Positions 51,084 through 59,046 of a stretch of DNA of 64,000 bases are shown in pieces. The stretch is from Actinomycetota bacterium (lineage in GTDB: Bacteria > Actinomycetota > Actinomycetes > Mycobacteriales > JACQDL01). Every line of letters begins with the position of its first letter. The first letter of the stretch is position 1. The translations under genes and the position numbers were made by a program. The stretch lies in contig JACQDL010000006.1 of the NCBI GenBank assembly GCA_016201065.1, positions 1 through 64,000 of the forward strand. The letters run 5' to 3'. The notes beneath the pieces are model-generated. The model was given only the letters and a program-made list of their open reading frames with translations, did no database searches and had not been told where the DNA came from.

Positions 51084-52351
51084 CGGGCGCTACCCACGGA
51101 CACGCCGACGTCGCCGCGGTGCGCACCGACGTGCATGGTCTTCTCCCAGCCGCCCTCGCCGCGCAGCTCCCGCCACACCGCCCGGACCGCCGCAGCGGAC
51201 AGCACGAGCTGGTAGGGCACCGCCCCAACGACCAACTTGGCGTAGTCCCGGAGCCGGGCGTCGAGGCCGAACATCCGGTCGAACTCGGCCAGCCCGACGA
51301 CCTCCATGACCAGCGTGGCGACCGTCGGCACCAGCGGGACGAACGTCGCGAGCACGAACAGCACAGGCGCCTTGACCACGATCATCGTGACCAGCGACAG
51401 CGGCAGCAGCACACCGGCGAGGGCCTGCACGAACGGCATGGCCAGCAGGTAACGGGCCATCATCCGCCGGCCGAGGGTCGGCAGCCGCCGCCACTCCCCC
51501 TTGCGCAGCACCTGCAGGTAGCCCTGGTTCCACCGGCTGCGCTGGCGGACCAGGCCGCCCAGCGTCGGCGGGGTCTCCTCGCGGGTGGCCAGCTGCGGGC
51601 TGTACGCCACGGCGACCTTGGCGCCGGCCACCGACAGCCGGATGCCCAGCTCACAGTCCTCGGCCAGGCACGCCACGTCCCAGCCGCCGACCATCTTCAG
51701 CAGGTCGGTCCGGACGAAGACGGTGTTCCCGCCCAGCGGGATGAAGCCGTTGCGGGCGTGGAAGTGCAGCCGGGAGGCGAACCAGAAGAAGTACTCCAGC
51801 GTGTTGCGCAGCGCCCACCAGCTCGACCGGTAGTTCATCAGCTGCACGCCGCCCTGGACCACGTGGGCGCGGGTCGTCCGGAAGCAGGTGTCCACGTGCC
51901 GGAGCAGGTCCGTGGCGACCTCGTCCTCGGCGTCGAAGACGCCGACGATCTGCCCGGTGCACTCCGGCAGCGCCCGGTTGAGCGCGCGCGGCTTGTTCTT
52001 CGGCTCGCTGTCGTCGACGACGACCCGCACCCGGGGGTGTTCGGCGGCCAGCCGGTGCGCCACCTCGGCGGTGCCGGGGTCGTCGTGCCCGACGATCACC
52101 AGCACCTCCAGCCACGGATGGTCCTGCTGGAGCAGCCGGTGGACGGTCTGCGGCAGGACCGCCTCCTCGTGCCGGGCCGGCACGAGGAGGGAGAAGGTCA
52201 GCTGCGGCGCATCCGCGACCGGGAACGGCATCTGGCCGCGGGCCCGGGGGGTCCGCCACGAGTCGACCATCCACGCCAGGGTGCTCACGGCGACACCGAA
52301 GAGCACCAGGGTGGCGACCAGGTAGCCGGCCATCAGGACGGCCGAGATCAC
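51080..52351 (-). CDS. Processive family 2 glycosyltransferase (polysaccharide synthase-like)
   Basis: A 423-residue membrane GT2 enzyme. One N-terminal helix (SAVLMAGYLVATLVLFGVAV) precedes the catalytic domain with SLLVPARHEEAVL, VDDSEPKNKPRALN, the metal-binding FDAEDEVATD, GFIPLGGNTVFVR, the acid ED in CLAEDCEL, and QRSRWNQGYLQ. The QxxRW motif marks processive synthases such as cellulose and hyaluronan synthase. Three further helices lie at about 310-400. It very likely builds and exports a beta-linked polymer. GTG 52351 follows GGGGTGG and overlaps the previous stop (GTGA). Confidence 0.9.
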   Translation of the reverse strand: MISAVLMAGYLVATLVLFGVAVSTLAWMVDSWRTPRARGQMPFPVADAPQLTFSLLVPARHEEAVLPQTVHRLLQQDHPWLEVLVIVGHDDPGTAEVAHRLAAEHPRVRVVVDDSEPKNKPRALNRALPECTGQIVGVFDAEDEVATDLLRHVDTCFRTTRAHVVQGGVQLMNYRSSWWALRNTLEYFFWFASRLHFHARNGFIPLGGNTVFVRTDLLKMVGGWDVACLAEDCELGIRLSVAGAKVAVAYSPQLATREETPPTLGGLVRQRSRWNQGYLQVLRKGEWRRLPTLGRRMMARYLLAMPFVQALAGVLLPLSLVTMIVVKAPVLFVLATFVPLVPTVATLVMEVVGLAEFDRMFGLDARLRDYAKLVVGAVPYQLVLSAAAVRAVWRELRGEGGWEKTMHVGAHRGDVGVSVGSAR

Positions 52352-54987
52352 GCGGCACCACCCCGCGCGGGCACGGCAACACCACGGGTGGACGCCACGC
52401 CACCCCGCACGGACGCGGCGCCGTCCCACTGCGGCCAGCGGTCGTCGGCGTCGGCCGGTGGCCGCACGGCGGGCACGCGGTGCGCCGAGCCGCCGGCGGC
52501 GCCGGTGGCGCCGGCCGCTGCGGGCCCGGAGCCGGCGAGGAGCCGCGGGATCTCATCCGCCCAGCCGTAGCAGTCCGAGGCGAGGACCCTGGTCCGGATG
52601 CCGGACAGGAAGCCGCCGAGGATCTCCTCCTCCCGGCGCCGCAACGCCGCGTAGTCCTGGCCGTGCAGGGCGATCGCCGGGGCGAGGTAGCGGAACGGCG
52701 GGAAGCCGTAGGCGTCGTCGGTGTTGGCCAGCATCCGGCTGACCGTGCTGGCGTGGTCGACGTCCCGCAGCGCGGGGGCGCCCCGCTCGATGATGAAGAG
52801 CTCCTGCACCCGGGTGGTGGACCCGAACTGGCACGGCACCAGCCGGTCCACGGTGTACTTCGGCGGTGGCACCAGAATCTGGGTCAGCGCGTTGATACCC
52901 ATGATCGGAAGGTTGAACCGGCTGAGGGTGAGCGCGATCGACCGGCCACCCTTGGAGTGCAGCCGGCTCTGCAGCTGCAGCCGTCGCCACTCCCGGCTGG
53001 TCAGGTCGTCGGCCCGGACCGCGCGCAGGGTGTGCGCGCTGATGGTCAGCGGCTTCGGGAAGCACACCGCGTTCCCGGCGGCGTCGACCACGGTCATGTC
53101 ATCGGAGAGGAAGCGGCCGCCGTGCTCGCGCAGCAGCCGCAGCACGGTCGCGGTCTTGCCGGTGTCGGTCAGCGCCGAGAGCATCACGCCGACGCCGTCG
53201 AGGCTGACACACGCCGAGTGCAGCAGCATCCGGTCCCGGTCGATGAGCACGAAGCGGAGCAGGGCCTCGATGATGTTGGTGTAGACCACGTGCGGCGACC
53301 TCGCCAACAGCGGCCCGACCTCGACCGTGATCGGGTCGCCGAGGTCCACCCGGAAGTTCGCCCCGAGCCGCCCCAGGTGTTCCTCGTACCGCAAGGTCGG
53401 CGCGGGCTGGCCGTCCCGGTCCGGTACGCCGCCGTTGAGCTGCTCGGTCATCTCCGCGCGCCGCCGGGGCCGGCGCGAACCCACGTCGCCGACCCGCACC
53501 GCGATGTCGACCTGCCGGTCGGAGACCCACTGCGCGCGGAAGAACTCCAGCTCCGGCAGCCTGATCTGGGACCCGATGCTCACCACACCGGCCACGTCGT
53601 ACCGGTAGGGCAGGTGCCGCGAACGCCGCCGCTGCGGGGCGGCCGGGGCCGCCGTGGGTGCGAGGTCAACGAGCACCCGGACCGGATCGCGACCCGGGCC
53701 GTCGCCGGTGGGCCCGTAGATCACCCGGTCGGCCACCAGGAACCGGACCAGGAAGAGCGCCATGAGCGTGGCCGCGTTGGCCACCAGCAGGTCGACGCCG
53801 GAGGAGAGCAGCGCCTGCAGCACCGGCAGCCGGGCGAGCAGCAGCAGGTTGTTCATCGCCACGAACCGGACCGCCCGGCCGCGCCGCCGGCCCTGCCCGC
53901 GGCCCCGGTAGACCACGGCCTCGACGAGCACGAAGTTCCACAGCGTCGAGGCCTGGGTGGCGAGCGCGGCGGCGGCCAGATGGTGCATCCCGGCCATCGA
54001 GTGCAGCAACCACAGGGCGAACGTGTTGACCGCGACTCCGGAGAGCCCGACCAGGCCGAAGGCGAGCATCCTGGCGAGCTGGCGGACCCGGTCGGTCGTC
54101 CCGGACGGGCCACGCCGAAGCTGGCGGACCAGCAGCTGGTGGCGCAGCCGGCCGAGGTGCCGGACGAACCGGCCACCTTCCCGCAGCGACGCCTTGGACC
54201 TCCCGGCCTGCCGGGGTCCGAACTGGTAGGCCACCTCGGCGACCCGCACCCGCGGATGCCGGACCAGGATCTCCAGCAGGATCTTGAACCCCAACGGGTC
54301 CAGCAGCTCCAGGTCGATCGCCGACCGGCGGAACGCGAAGAGACCGCTCATCGGATCGGTGACCGTGGCCAGCCGCCTGGGGAACACCGCCCTCGCCAGC
54401 CGGGTGGCTCCCGAGGAGGTGGCCAGCCGACCTGAGCCGGCGAGCCCGCCAGCTGAGCCGCCGCCCGCCCGTCGGGTCCCGATGACCACGTCGACCTCGT
54501 GCCGGATGGCCCGTCTCGCCAGCGCGGCCGCCGCCTCCGGCGGGTGCTGTAGGTCGGCGTCCATGACCAGGACCCACTCGCCCCGCGCGTGGCGGGCCGC
54601 CGCCACCACCGCGCCGCCCAGACCTCCCCGCCGGGTCCCGGGGTGTCGGCGGATCAGCCGCACGGGCACCGGACAGCCGACGGCCTGCCGGCTGATCACC
54701 TCCGGTGTCTCGTCGTCGCTGTCGTCGACGAAGATGATCTCGGCGCCCAGTGGTGCGAACGCGGGTCCGAGCAGCTCCAGCAGCAGCGGGACGGTCTCGG
54801 CCTCCTGCCGTGTGGGTACCACGACCGAGAGCCGGACCGGGCCGCGCTGGGTTCCTTCGTTCACCGTCTCGATCGCATCCGGCTCGTGACCGGCGGCCGG
54901 CCACGGCATGCGAGGTTCGGGCGTCGACACGGCCACCGAACCGGATCCGATCCGGTCCAGTGGGCGCGCGTCGGCAATTTCGGTCAT
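52348..54987 (-). CDS. GT2 - GtrA - HPr-kinase-like three-domain fusion
   Basis: An 879-residue protein with three parts. Residues about 52-290 are a DPM1-like GT2 transferase: SVVVPTRQEAETVPLLLELL, FVDDSDDETPE, the metal-binding DAD at 143-145, and DPMSGLFAFRRS. Residues about 303-425 are a GtrA-type domain with four membrane helices. Residues about 460-830 form a soluble domain with a P-loop SALTDTGKTATVLRLL (Lys611), a following FLSDDMTVVD, and KPLTIS, as in HPr kinase/PEPCK-like kinases. The first two parts together make and flip a polyprenol-phosphate sugar; the third could sense or phosphorylate a partner. ATG 54987 is chosen; GGGGGGG lies six bases upstream. It is first in the operon. 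Confidence 0.88.
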   Translation of the reverse strand: MTEIADARPLDRIGSGSVAVSTPEPRMPWPAAGHEPDAIETVNEGTQRGPVRLSVVVPTRQEAETVPLLLELLGPAFAPLGAEIIFVDDSDDETPEVISRQAVGCPVPVRLIRRHPGTRRGGLGGAVVAAARHARGEWVLVMDADLQHPPEAAAALARRAIRHEVDVVIGTRRAGGGSAGGLAGSGRLATSSGATRLARAVFPRRLATVTDPMSGLFAFRRSAIDLELLDPLGFKILLEILVRHPRVRVAEVAYQFGPRQAGRSKASLREGGRFVRHLGRLRHQLLVRQLRRGPSGTTDRVRQLARMLAFGLVGLSGVAVNTFALWLLHSMAGMHHLAAAALATQASTLWNFVLVEAVVYRGRGQGRRRGRAVRFVAMNNLLLLARLPVLQALLSSGVDLLVANAATLMALFLVRFLVADRVIYGPTGDGPGRDPVRVLVDLAPTAAPAAPQRRRSRHLPYRYDVAGVVSIGSQIRLPELEFFRAQWVSDRQVDIAVRVGDVGSRRPRRRAEMTEQLNGGVPDRDGQPAPTLRYEEHLGRLGANFRVDLGDPITVEVGPLLARSPHVVYTNIIEALLRFVLIDRDRMLLHSACVSLDGVGVMLSALTDTGKTATVLRLLREHGGRFLSDDMTVVDAAGNAVCFPKPLTISAHTLRAVRADDLTSREWRRLQLQSRLHSKGGRSIALTLSRFNLPIMGINALTQILVPPPKYTVDRLVPCQFGSTTRVQELFIIERGAPALRDVDHASTVSRMLANTDDAYGFPPFRYLAPAIALHGQDYAALRRREEEILGGFLSGIRTRVLASDCYGWADEIPRLLAGSGPAAAGATGAAGGSAHRVPAVRPPADADDRWPQWDGAASVRGGVASTRGVAVPARGGAA

Positions 54988-55587
54988 GAGAGGCCCCCCC
55001 GGGCGAAGATCGACGAGCCGGCAGGCCGGCGAACCGGCATGCCGCCTGCGGAAGGAGTTCGCGCAAAGATATGGCCGGTTGCTCACCGGCGAGTTCGTAC
55101 GATCGCGCCGTCACGCAGCGCGAAGTCTGACCGAAACGGTTTCGGTCAGTGTCGAGTCATTGCACGCAGCAACGGCGTGATGGAATGTGGAGAAAAGAAG
55201 CGGACCACACCCCGCGGTGGCAGCCGAGCACGATCGAAGGGCGTGCAGGCCCTGCCGGGTACGGACTCGACCCGGAAGTATGGGTATCCCCTGGGTAAAC
55301 CACTGCTGGTTTCCCGCGAACAGCCCTGCTCGGCCAGCAGGCTGGCCGGGCCATCTCGTGGGACCGCCCGGCTCACTAAAGCTACCAGCACGCTCCGGCC
55401 ACCCCGCGTTCGCCGGACGGAAACCCCCGACCGGGTGAGCGATCGGCTAGACAACGCAGACAATTTCCGCTATCGCGACGAGCCATAGCGACAGTGGCTG
55501 ACGCGATGGTCCGCGCGACGACCCATCATGAGCTGAGATTTCCCGACGCCGGCTGCGGATTGGATTGCGGTTCACCATAATGACGCC
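54988..55587. other. 600-base divergent intergenic region
   Basis: No protein-coding or RNA gene is supported here; the short frames have no ribosome binding sites or recognisable motifs. It must contain the promoter of the polysaccharide operon (leftward) and that of the ANTAR gene (rightward). Two features stand out: a 23-bp palindrome at 55127-55149 and a CATAAT box at 55576-55581 before the ANTAR start. The length suggests a long leader or complex control. Confidence 0.6.
55127..55149. promoter_or_regulatory. 23-bp palindrome upstream of the polysaccharide operon
   Basis: CTGACCGAAAC (55127-55137) and GTTTCGGTCAG (55139-55149) are perfect arms around a single base, 140 bases upstream of the operon's first start codon. 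The inner GAAAC/GTTTC recalls LacI-type operators, though those usually have an even centre. It is probably a repressor site; a short-loop hairpin is unlikely with one central base. Confidence 0.5.
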
Positions 55588-56016
55588 ATGTCTCCCGCAT
55601 CCTCCCGCGATCCGAGAGCGAGCCAGGTCGTCCGCGTCGAAACGCTCCTCGCCGCGGTGCAGGACATGGTGTCGTCCCTCCGCACGGTCAGCGACCAGCT
55701 CAGCAGGGAGATCTGCGTGCTGACCGAACAGTCCGGCACCGAGGTCGGCGCGACGCGCACCGACCTCGAGGTGCTGCGGACCGAGAACTCCCACCTCAAG
55801 GAGGCGCTGCAGGGCCGTTCGATCATCGAACGGGCCAAGGGCATGCTCATGGCCAAATATGGCTGCGCCGAGGAGGCCGCCTTCCAGATGCTGGTCTCGG
55901 TGTCCCGCGAGGAACGGCGCAAGGTGCGCGACGTTGCCGCCGACATGGCCACCATGATCCCGACCGCCCGCACCGGTGAGGGTGCCGCCGACCGTCCGGG
56001 TCAACGCGCCCGTTGA
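55588..56016 (+). CDS. ANTAR-domain antitermination regulator
   Basis: A 142-residue RNA-binding regulator. Residues about 10-75 form an amphipathic coiled-coil region (TLLAAVQDMVSSLRTVSDQL, EVLRTENSHLKEALQ), followed by the ANTAR domain, with IIERAKGMLMAKYGCAEEAAF and REERRKVRDVAADMA. ANTAR proteins bind pairs of RNA hairpins with six-base loops and release terminators. There is no GAF, PAS or receiver domain, so the signal probably comes through a partner. ATG 55588 has no ribosome binding site, but a CATAAT box ends six bases before it, so the message may be leaderless. The stop codon lies inside a 19-bp stem. Confidence 0.85.
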   Translation: MSPASSRDPRASQVVRVETLLAAVQDMVSSLRTVSDQLSREICVLTEQSGTEVGATRTDLEVLRTENSHLKEALQGRSIIERAKGMLMAKYGCAEEAAFQMLVSVSREERRKVRDVAADMATMIPTARTGEGAADRPGQRAR

Positions 56017-56030
56017 CCCGGACGGTCGGC
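55987..56030 (+). terminator. 19-bp perfect stem-loop spanning the ANTAR stop codon
   Basis: Arms GCCGACCGTCCGGGTCAAC (55987-56005) and GTTGACCCGGACGGTCGGC (56012-56030) pair perfectly around the six-base loop GCGCCC. The stop codon of the ANTAR gene (56014-56016) lies in the right arm. No U-run follows. It could be a terminator, an RNA stabiliser, or a site for RNA-level control of the ANTAR gene itself; the loop does not have A at position 1 and G at 4 as known ANTAR loops do. Confidence 0.75.
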
Positions 56031-56033
56031 GGG

Positions 56034-56087
56034 CGCGTCGACCCGGACCCGGCAGCGCCGCGACCGGTGCCCTGCCGGGTCGACGCG
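56034..56087 (+). terminator. Second stem-loop after the ANTAR gene
   Basis: CGCGTCGACCCGG (56034-56046) and CCGGGTCGACGCG (56075-56087) pair over 13 bp, and an inner ACCCGGCAG/CTGCCGGGT can extend or compete with it. It starts 4 bases after the first hairpin and shares the GACCCGG core, so alternative pairing between the two is possible. It ends about 100 bases before treZ. Confidence 0.65.
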
Positions 56088-56187
56088 GGCAGCCGCCGGG
56101 CGGAGGATGTCACCCAGCGCACCGCCGCCGGGACAGTCCGGTGGCAGCAAGGCGGACGCGGCGCACGAGTGGGGCGAGAGGGGCACC

Positions 56188-57951
56188 ATGGCGGGCTTCA
56201 CGGTCTGGGCTCCGGCCGCTGGGCGGGTACGGCTGTGGCTGGGCGACCGGGAGCTGCCGATGCGCGCCGACGACAACGACTGGTGGCGGCTGGACGTCCC
56301 GGACGCCAGCGCCGGCACCGACTACGGCTTCCTGCTGGACGACGACCCCACGGTGCTGCCCGACCCGGCTTCCCGCTGGCAGCCGGTGGGCGTGCACGGG
56401 CCGAGCCGGTTACACGCCCCGGGCAGCTACCGGTGGGGTGACGGCGGGTGGACCGGGCGGGCGCTGCCCGGCAGCGTGATCTACGAGCTGCACGTGGGCA
56501 CCTTCACCCCGGCCGGTACGTTCGACGCCGCCATCTCGCGGCTGGGACATCTGGTCGAGCTCGGCGTCGACCTGGTGGAGCTGCTGCCGGTCAACGCCGT
56601 CAACGGCACCCACAACTGGGGCTATGACGGCGTCGGCTGGTACGCCGTGCACGAGCCCTACGGCGGGCCGGACGGCCTGATGCGCTTCGTCGACGCCTGC
56701 CATCAGCACGGCCTCGGCGTGCTTCTCGACGTCGTCTACAACCACCTCGGCCCGTCCGGAAACTATCTGGCCCGGTTCGGGCCATACCTGAAGGAGGGCC
56801 GCAACACCTGGGGGGAGCTGACCAACCTGGACGGGCCGGGCGCCAACCAGGTCCGCCGGTTCATCATCGACAACGCGCTGATGTGGTTCACCGACTATCA
56901 CCTCGACGGGCTCCGCCTCGACGCCGTGCACGCGCTGTCCGACAGCAGCGCCACCCACCTGCTCGAACAGCTCGCCGCCGAGGTGGACGCGCTCTCCACG
57001 CACGCCCGCCGGCCGCTGTCCCTGATCGCCGAGTCCGACCTGAACGACCCGCGCCTGGTGACGTCCCGGGACGCCGGCGGCTGCGGCCTGGCCGGGCAGT
57101 GGAACGACGACGTCCATCACGCGCTGCACGTCCTGCTCACCGGCGAGACCCAGGGCTACTACACCGACTTCGCCGCCCCGGACGCGGTGGCCAGGACGTT
57201 CACCGACGCGTTCTTCCACGACGGCTCCTACTCCAGCTTCCGCGGTCGGGCGCACGGCCGCCCGGTGGACCGGAGCCGCACGCCCGGCCACCGGTTCGTG
57301 GTGTGCCTGCAGAACCACGACCAGATCGGCAACCGCGCCTTCGGCGACCGGCTCACCAGGCTGGTCTCCCCCGGCCTGCTCAGGGTCGGGGCGACCCTGC
57401 TGCTGACCGGGCCGTTCACCCCGATGCTGTTCATGGGTGAGGAGTGGGCGGCCGGCACACCGTGGTTGTACTTCACCAGCCACCCCGAACCGGAGCTGGC
57501 GGCCGCCGTGGGCCGGGTCAGGCGGGAGGAGTTCGCCCGGCACGGCTGGCCGGAGGAGGAGGTGCCCGACCCGCAGGACCCCCACACCTTCACCCGCTCC
57601 ACGCTGGACTGGTCCGAGCTGAACGCGCCAGCGCACCGCGCGATGTTCGACTTCTACCGCCGGCTGATCGCGCTGCGGCGTACCCACCCGGAGCTGTCCG
57701 ACCCGCGGCTGGACCGGGTCCGGGTCCGCCACGCGGAGCTGGCCGGCAACAGGTACCTGGTGGTGTATCGCGGCCGGTTCGCGGTGACGTGCAACCTGTC
57801 CCGCCGGCGGCTGCGCATCCCGCTGGACGGCACACCGGTGACCGTCGCGCTGGCCAGCGATCGTGGCTTCACCTTCCGCGACGGCGAGGTCGAGCTGCCC
57901 GCCGAGTCGGTGGCGATCGTCGATCTGGGTGTCCATCCGGACGGTCGCTGA
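56188..57951 (+). CDS. treZ: Malto-oligosyltrehalose trehalohydrolase
   Basis: A 587-residue GH13 enzyme that releases trehalose from maltooligosyl trehalose. Residues 1-90 are the N-terminal CBM48-like domain (FTVWAPAAGRVRLWLGD), followed by the barrel with ELHVGTFTPAGTFDAAI, VYNHLGPSGNYL, the nucleophile Asp245 in GLRLDAVHAL, Glu282 in LIAESDLNDP and Asp378 in QNHDQIGN. MLFMGEEWAAGTPWLYFTSH is a family hallmark. ATG 56188 follows GAGAGGGG. The usual partners treY and treX are not in the window; a near-perfect stem-loop follows the gene. It serves trehalose synthesis from glycogen in the cytoplasm. Confidence 0.94.
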   Translation: MAGFTVWAPAAGRVRLWLGDRELPMRADDNDWWRLDVPDASAGTDYGFLLDDDPTVLPDPASRWQPVGVHGPSRLHAPGSYRWGDGGWTGRALPGSVIYELHVGTFTPAGTFDAAISRLGHLVELGVDLVELLPVNAVNGTHNWGYDGVGWYAVHEPYGGPDGLMRFVDACHQHGLGVLLDVVYNHLGPSGNYLARFGPYLKEGRNTWGELTNLDGPGANQVRRFIIDNALMWFTDYHLDGLRLDAVHALSDSSATHLLEQLAAEVDALSTHARRPLSLIAESDLNDPRLVTSRDAGGCGLAGQWNDDVHHALHVLLTGETQGYYTDFAAPDAVARTFTDAFFHDGSYSSFRGRAHGRPVDRSRTPGHRFVVCLQNHDQIGNRAFGDRLTRLVSPGLLRVGATLLLTGPFTPMLFMGEEWAAGTPWLYFTSHPEPELAAAVGRVRREEFARHGWPEEEVPDPQDPHTFTRSTLDWSELNAPAHRAMFDFYRRLIALRRTHPELSDPRLDRVRVRHAELAGNRYLVVYRGRFAVTCNLSRRRLRIPLDGTPVTVALASDRGFTFRDGEVELPAESVAIVDLGVHPDGR

Positions 57952-57987
57952 CCGCATGACCGCCGCACCGGAGCCGGGGAAGCCGCA

Positions 57988-58051
57988 GCGGGGGAACCGG
58001 TCGGGAGCCGACCGAAACCACCGGCCAGCGCTCCCGACCCCGTTCCCCCGC
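57988..58051 (+). terminator. Stem-loop after treZ
   Basis: Two 21-22 base arms (57988-58008 and 58030-58051), beginning GCGGGGGAAC and ending GTTCCCCCGC, pair with one bulge around 21 bases, 37 bases beyond the treZ stop. It is a likely terminator. The rest of the 321-base gap to the next gene shows nothing recognisable. Confidence 0.65.
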
Positions 58052-58272
58052 AGTCGCCGCAGGCGGCCTCCCCTCGATACCACCTGCTCGCGGCAGCGCA
58101 CCCCGGGCCGTGGCCCGGTGGCCCCCCTTGGTACGCGGCCGCGGCGCACACGCTGCCGCACCCGGCCGCGGGCTGGGAAGGGGTTCGGGCCGAAATGATT
58201 CGAAGTGACCAGCACTGCCGGCGCCAACTGCCGCACCCCGTGCGCCATTCGCCGATCTGCTGAGATGCACCC

Positions 58273-59031
58273 ATGCACACGCTGCTCCCGATGCCGAACC
58301 AGGGACCCGACCGTCCTGAGCTCACCGAGGACGAGCTCACGGCCCACTACGAGGTGGTCACCGACGACCGGCCACACCTGCGGCTGAACTTCGTGGCCAG
58401 CGTGGACGGCGCCGCGTCGGTCCACGGCCGCTCCGCCGGCCTGCAGACACCAGCAGACGGCCGGGTCTTCGCGCTGCTGCGGGACCTCGCCGACGTCGTC
58501 CTGGTCGGCGCCGGGACGGTCCGCGCGGAACGGTACGACGCCCTGCGCCCCGGGGCGGCACGGCAGGCCCGGCGAGGAGCGCTGGGGCGGGCCGCCGTGC
58601 CGACCCTGGCCATCGTGAGCGCCGCGCTGGACCTCGACCCCGCCGCCACACCGTTCACCGCGACCGGACCGCGCACCATCGTGATCACCCACGCCAACGC
58701 ACCGGAGCAGCGGCGGCGGGTCCTCGCCGAGGTCGCCGACCTCGTGGTGGCCGGCGAGGATCGGATCGACCTTCCCGGGGCGCTGGCGGAGCTGGCCGGC
58801 CGTGGGCTTTCCCGGGTCCTCTGCGAGGGGGGTCCCCAGCTGTTCGGTGCGCTGCTGGCTGCCGGCTGCGTGGACGAGCTGTGCCTGACCGTCTCGCCCC
58901 TGCTGGCCGGCGCCGCCGCCGGCCGGATCATCGCGGGCCCGCCGCTACCCCACCCGGCCCGGCTGCGGCTGACCCACCTGCTCACCGAGGACGGCGCGCT
59001 GCTGTGCCGGTACCAGATCGTCGCCGGCTAG
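58273..59031 (+). CDS. RibD C-terminal-domain reductase (dihydrofolate reductase fold)
   Basis: A 252-residue stand-alone RibD_C protein, a pyrimidine reductase-like NADPH enzyme. LNFVASVDGAASVHGRSAGL carries the substrate Asp, ADVVLVGAGTVRAERYDAL binds the nucleotide, VLCEGGPQLFGALLAAG is the glycine-rich phosphate loop, and ELCLTVSPLLAG closes the fold. With no deaminase domain it need not act in riboflavin synthesis; many actinobacteria have such paralogs of unknown substrate. ATG 58273 has no clear ribosome binding site. The stop is 15 bases before the ligase start. Confidence 0.9.
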   Translation: MHTLLPMPNQGPDRPELTEDELTAHYEVVTDDRPHLRLNFVASVDGAASVHGRSAGLQTPADGRVFALLRDLADVVLVGAGTVRAERYDALRPGAARQARRGALGRAAVPTLAIVSAALDLDPAATPFTATGPRTIVITHANAPEQRRRVLAEVADLVVAGEDRIDLPGALAELAGRGLSRVLCEGGPQLFGALLAAGCVDELCLTVSPLLAGAAAGRIIAGPPLPHPARLRLTHLLTEDGALLCRYQIVAG

Positions 59032-59046
59032 GTGCAGGATGTGCGG

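Noticed and set aside
55146-55463. 105-codon minus-strand frame upstream of the polysaccharide operon
   Set aside because: It has no ribosome binding site or recognisable feature and overlaps the palindromic site.
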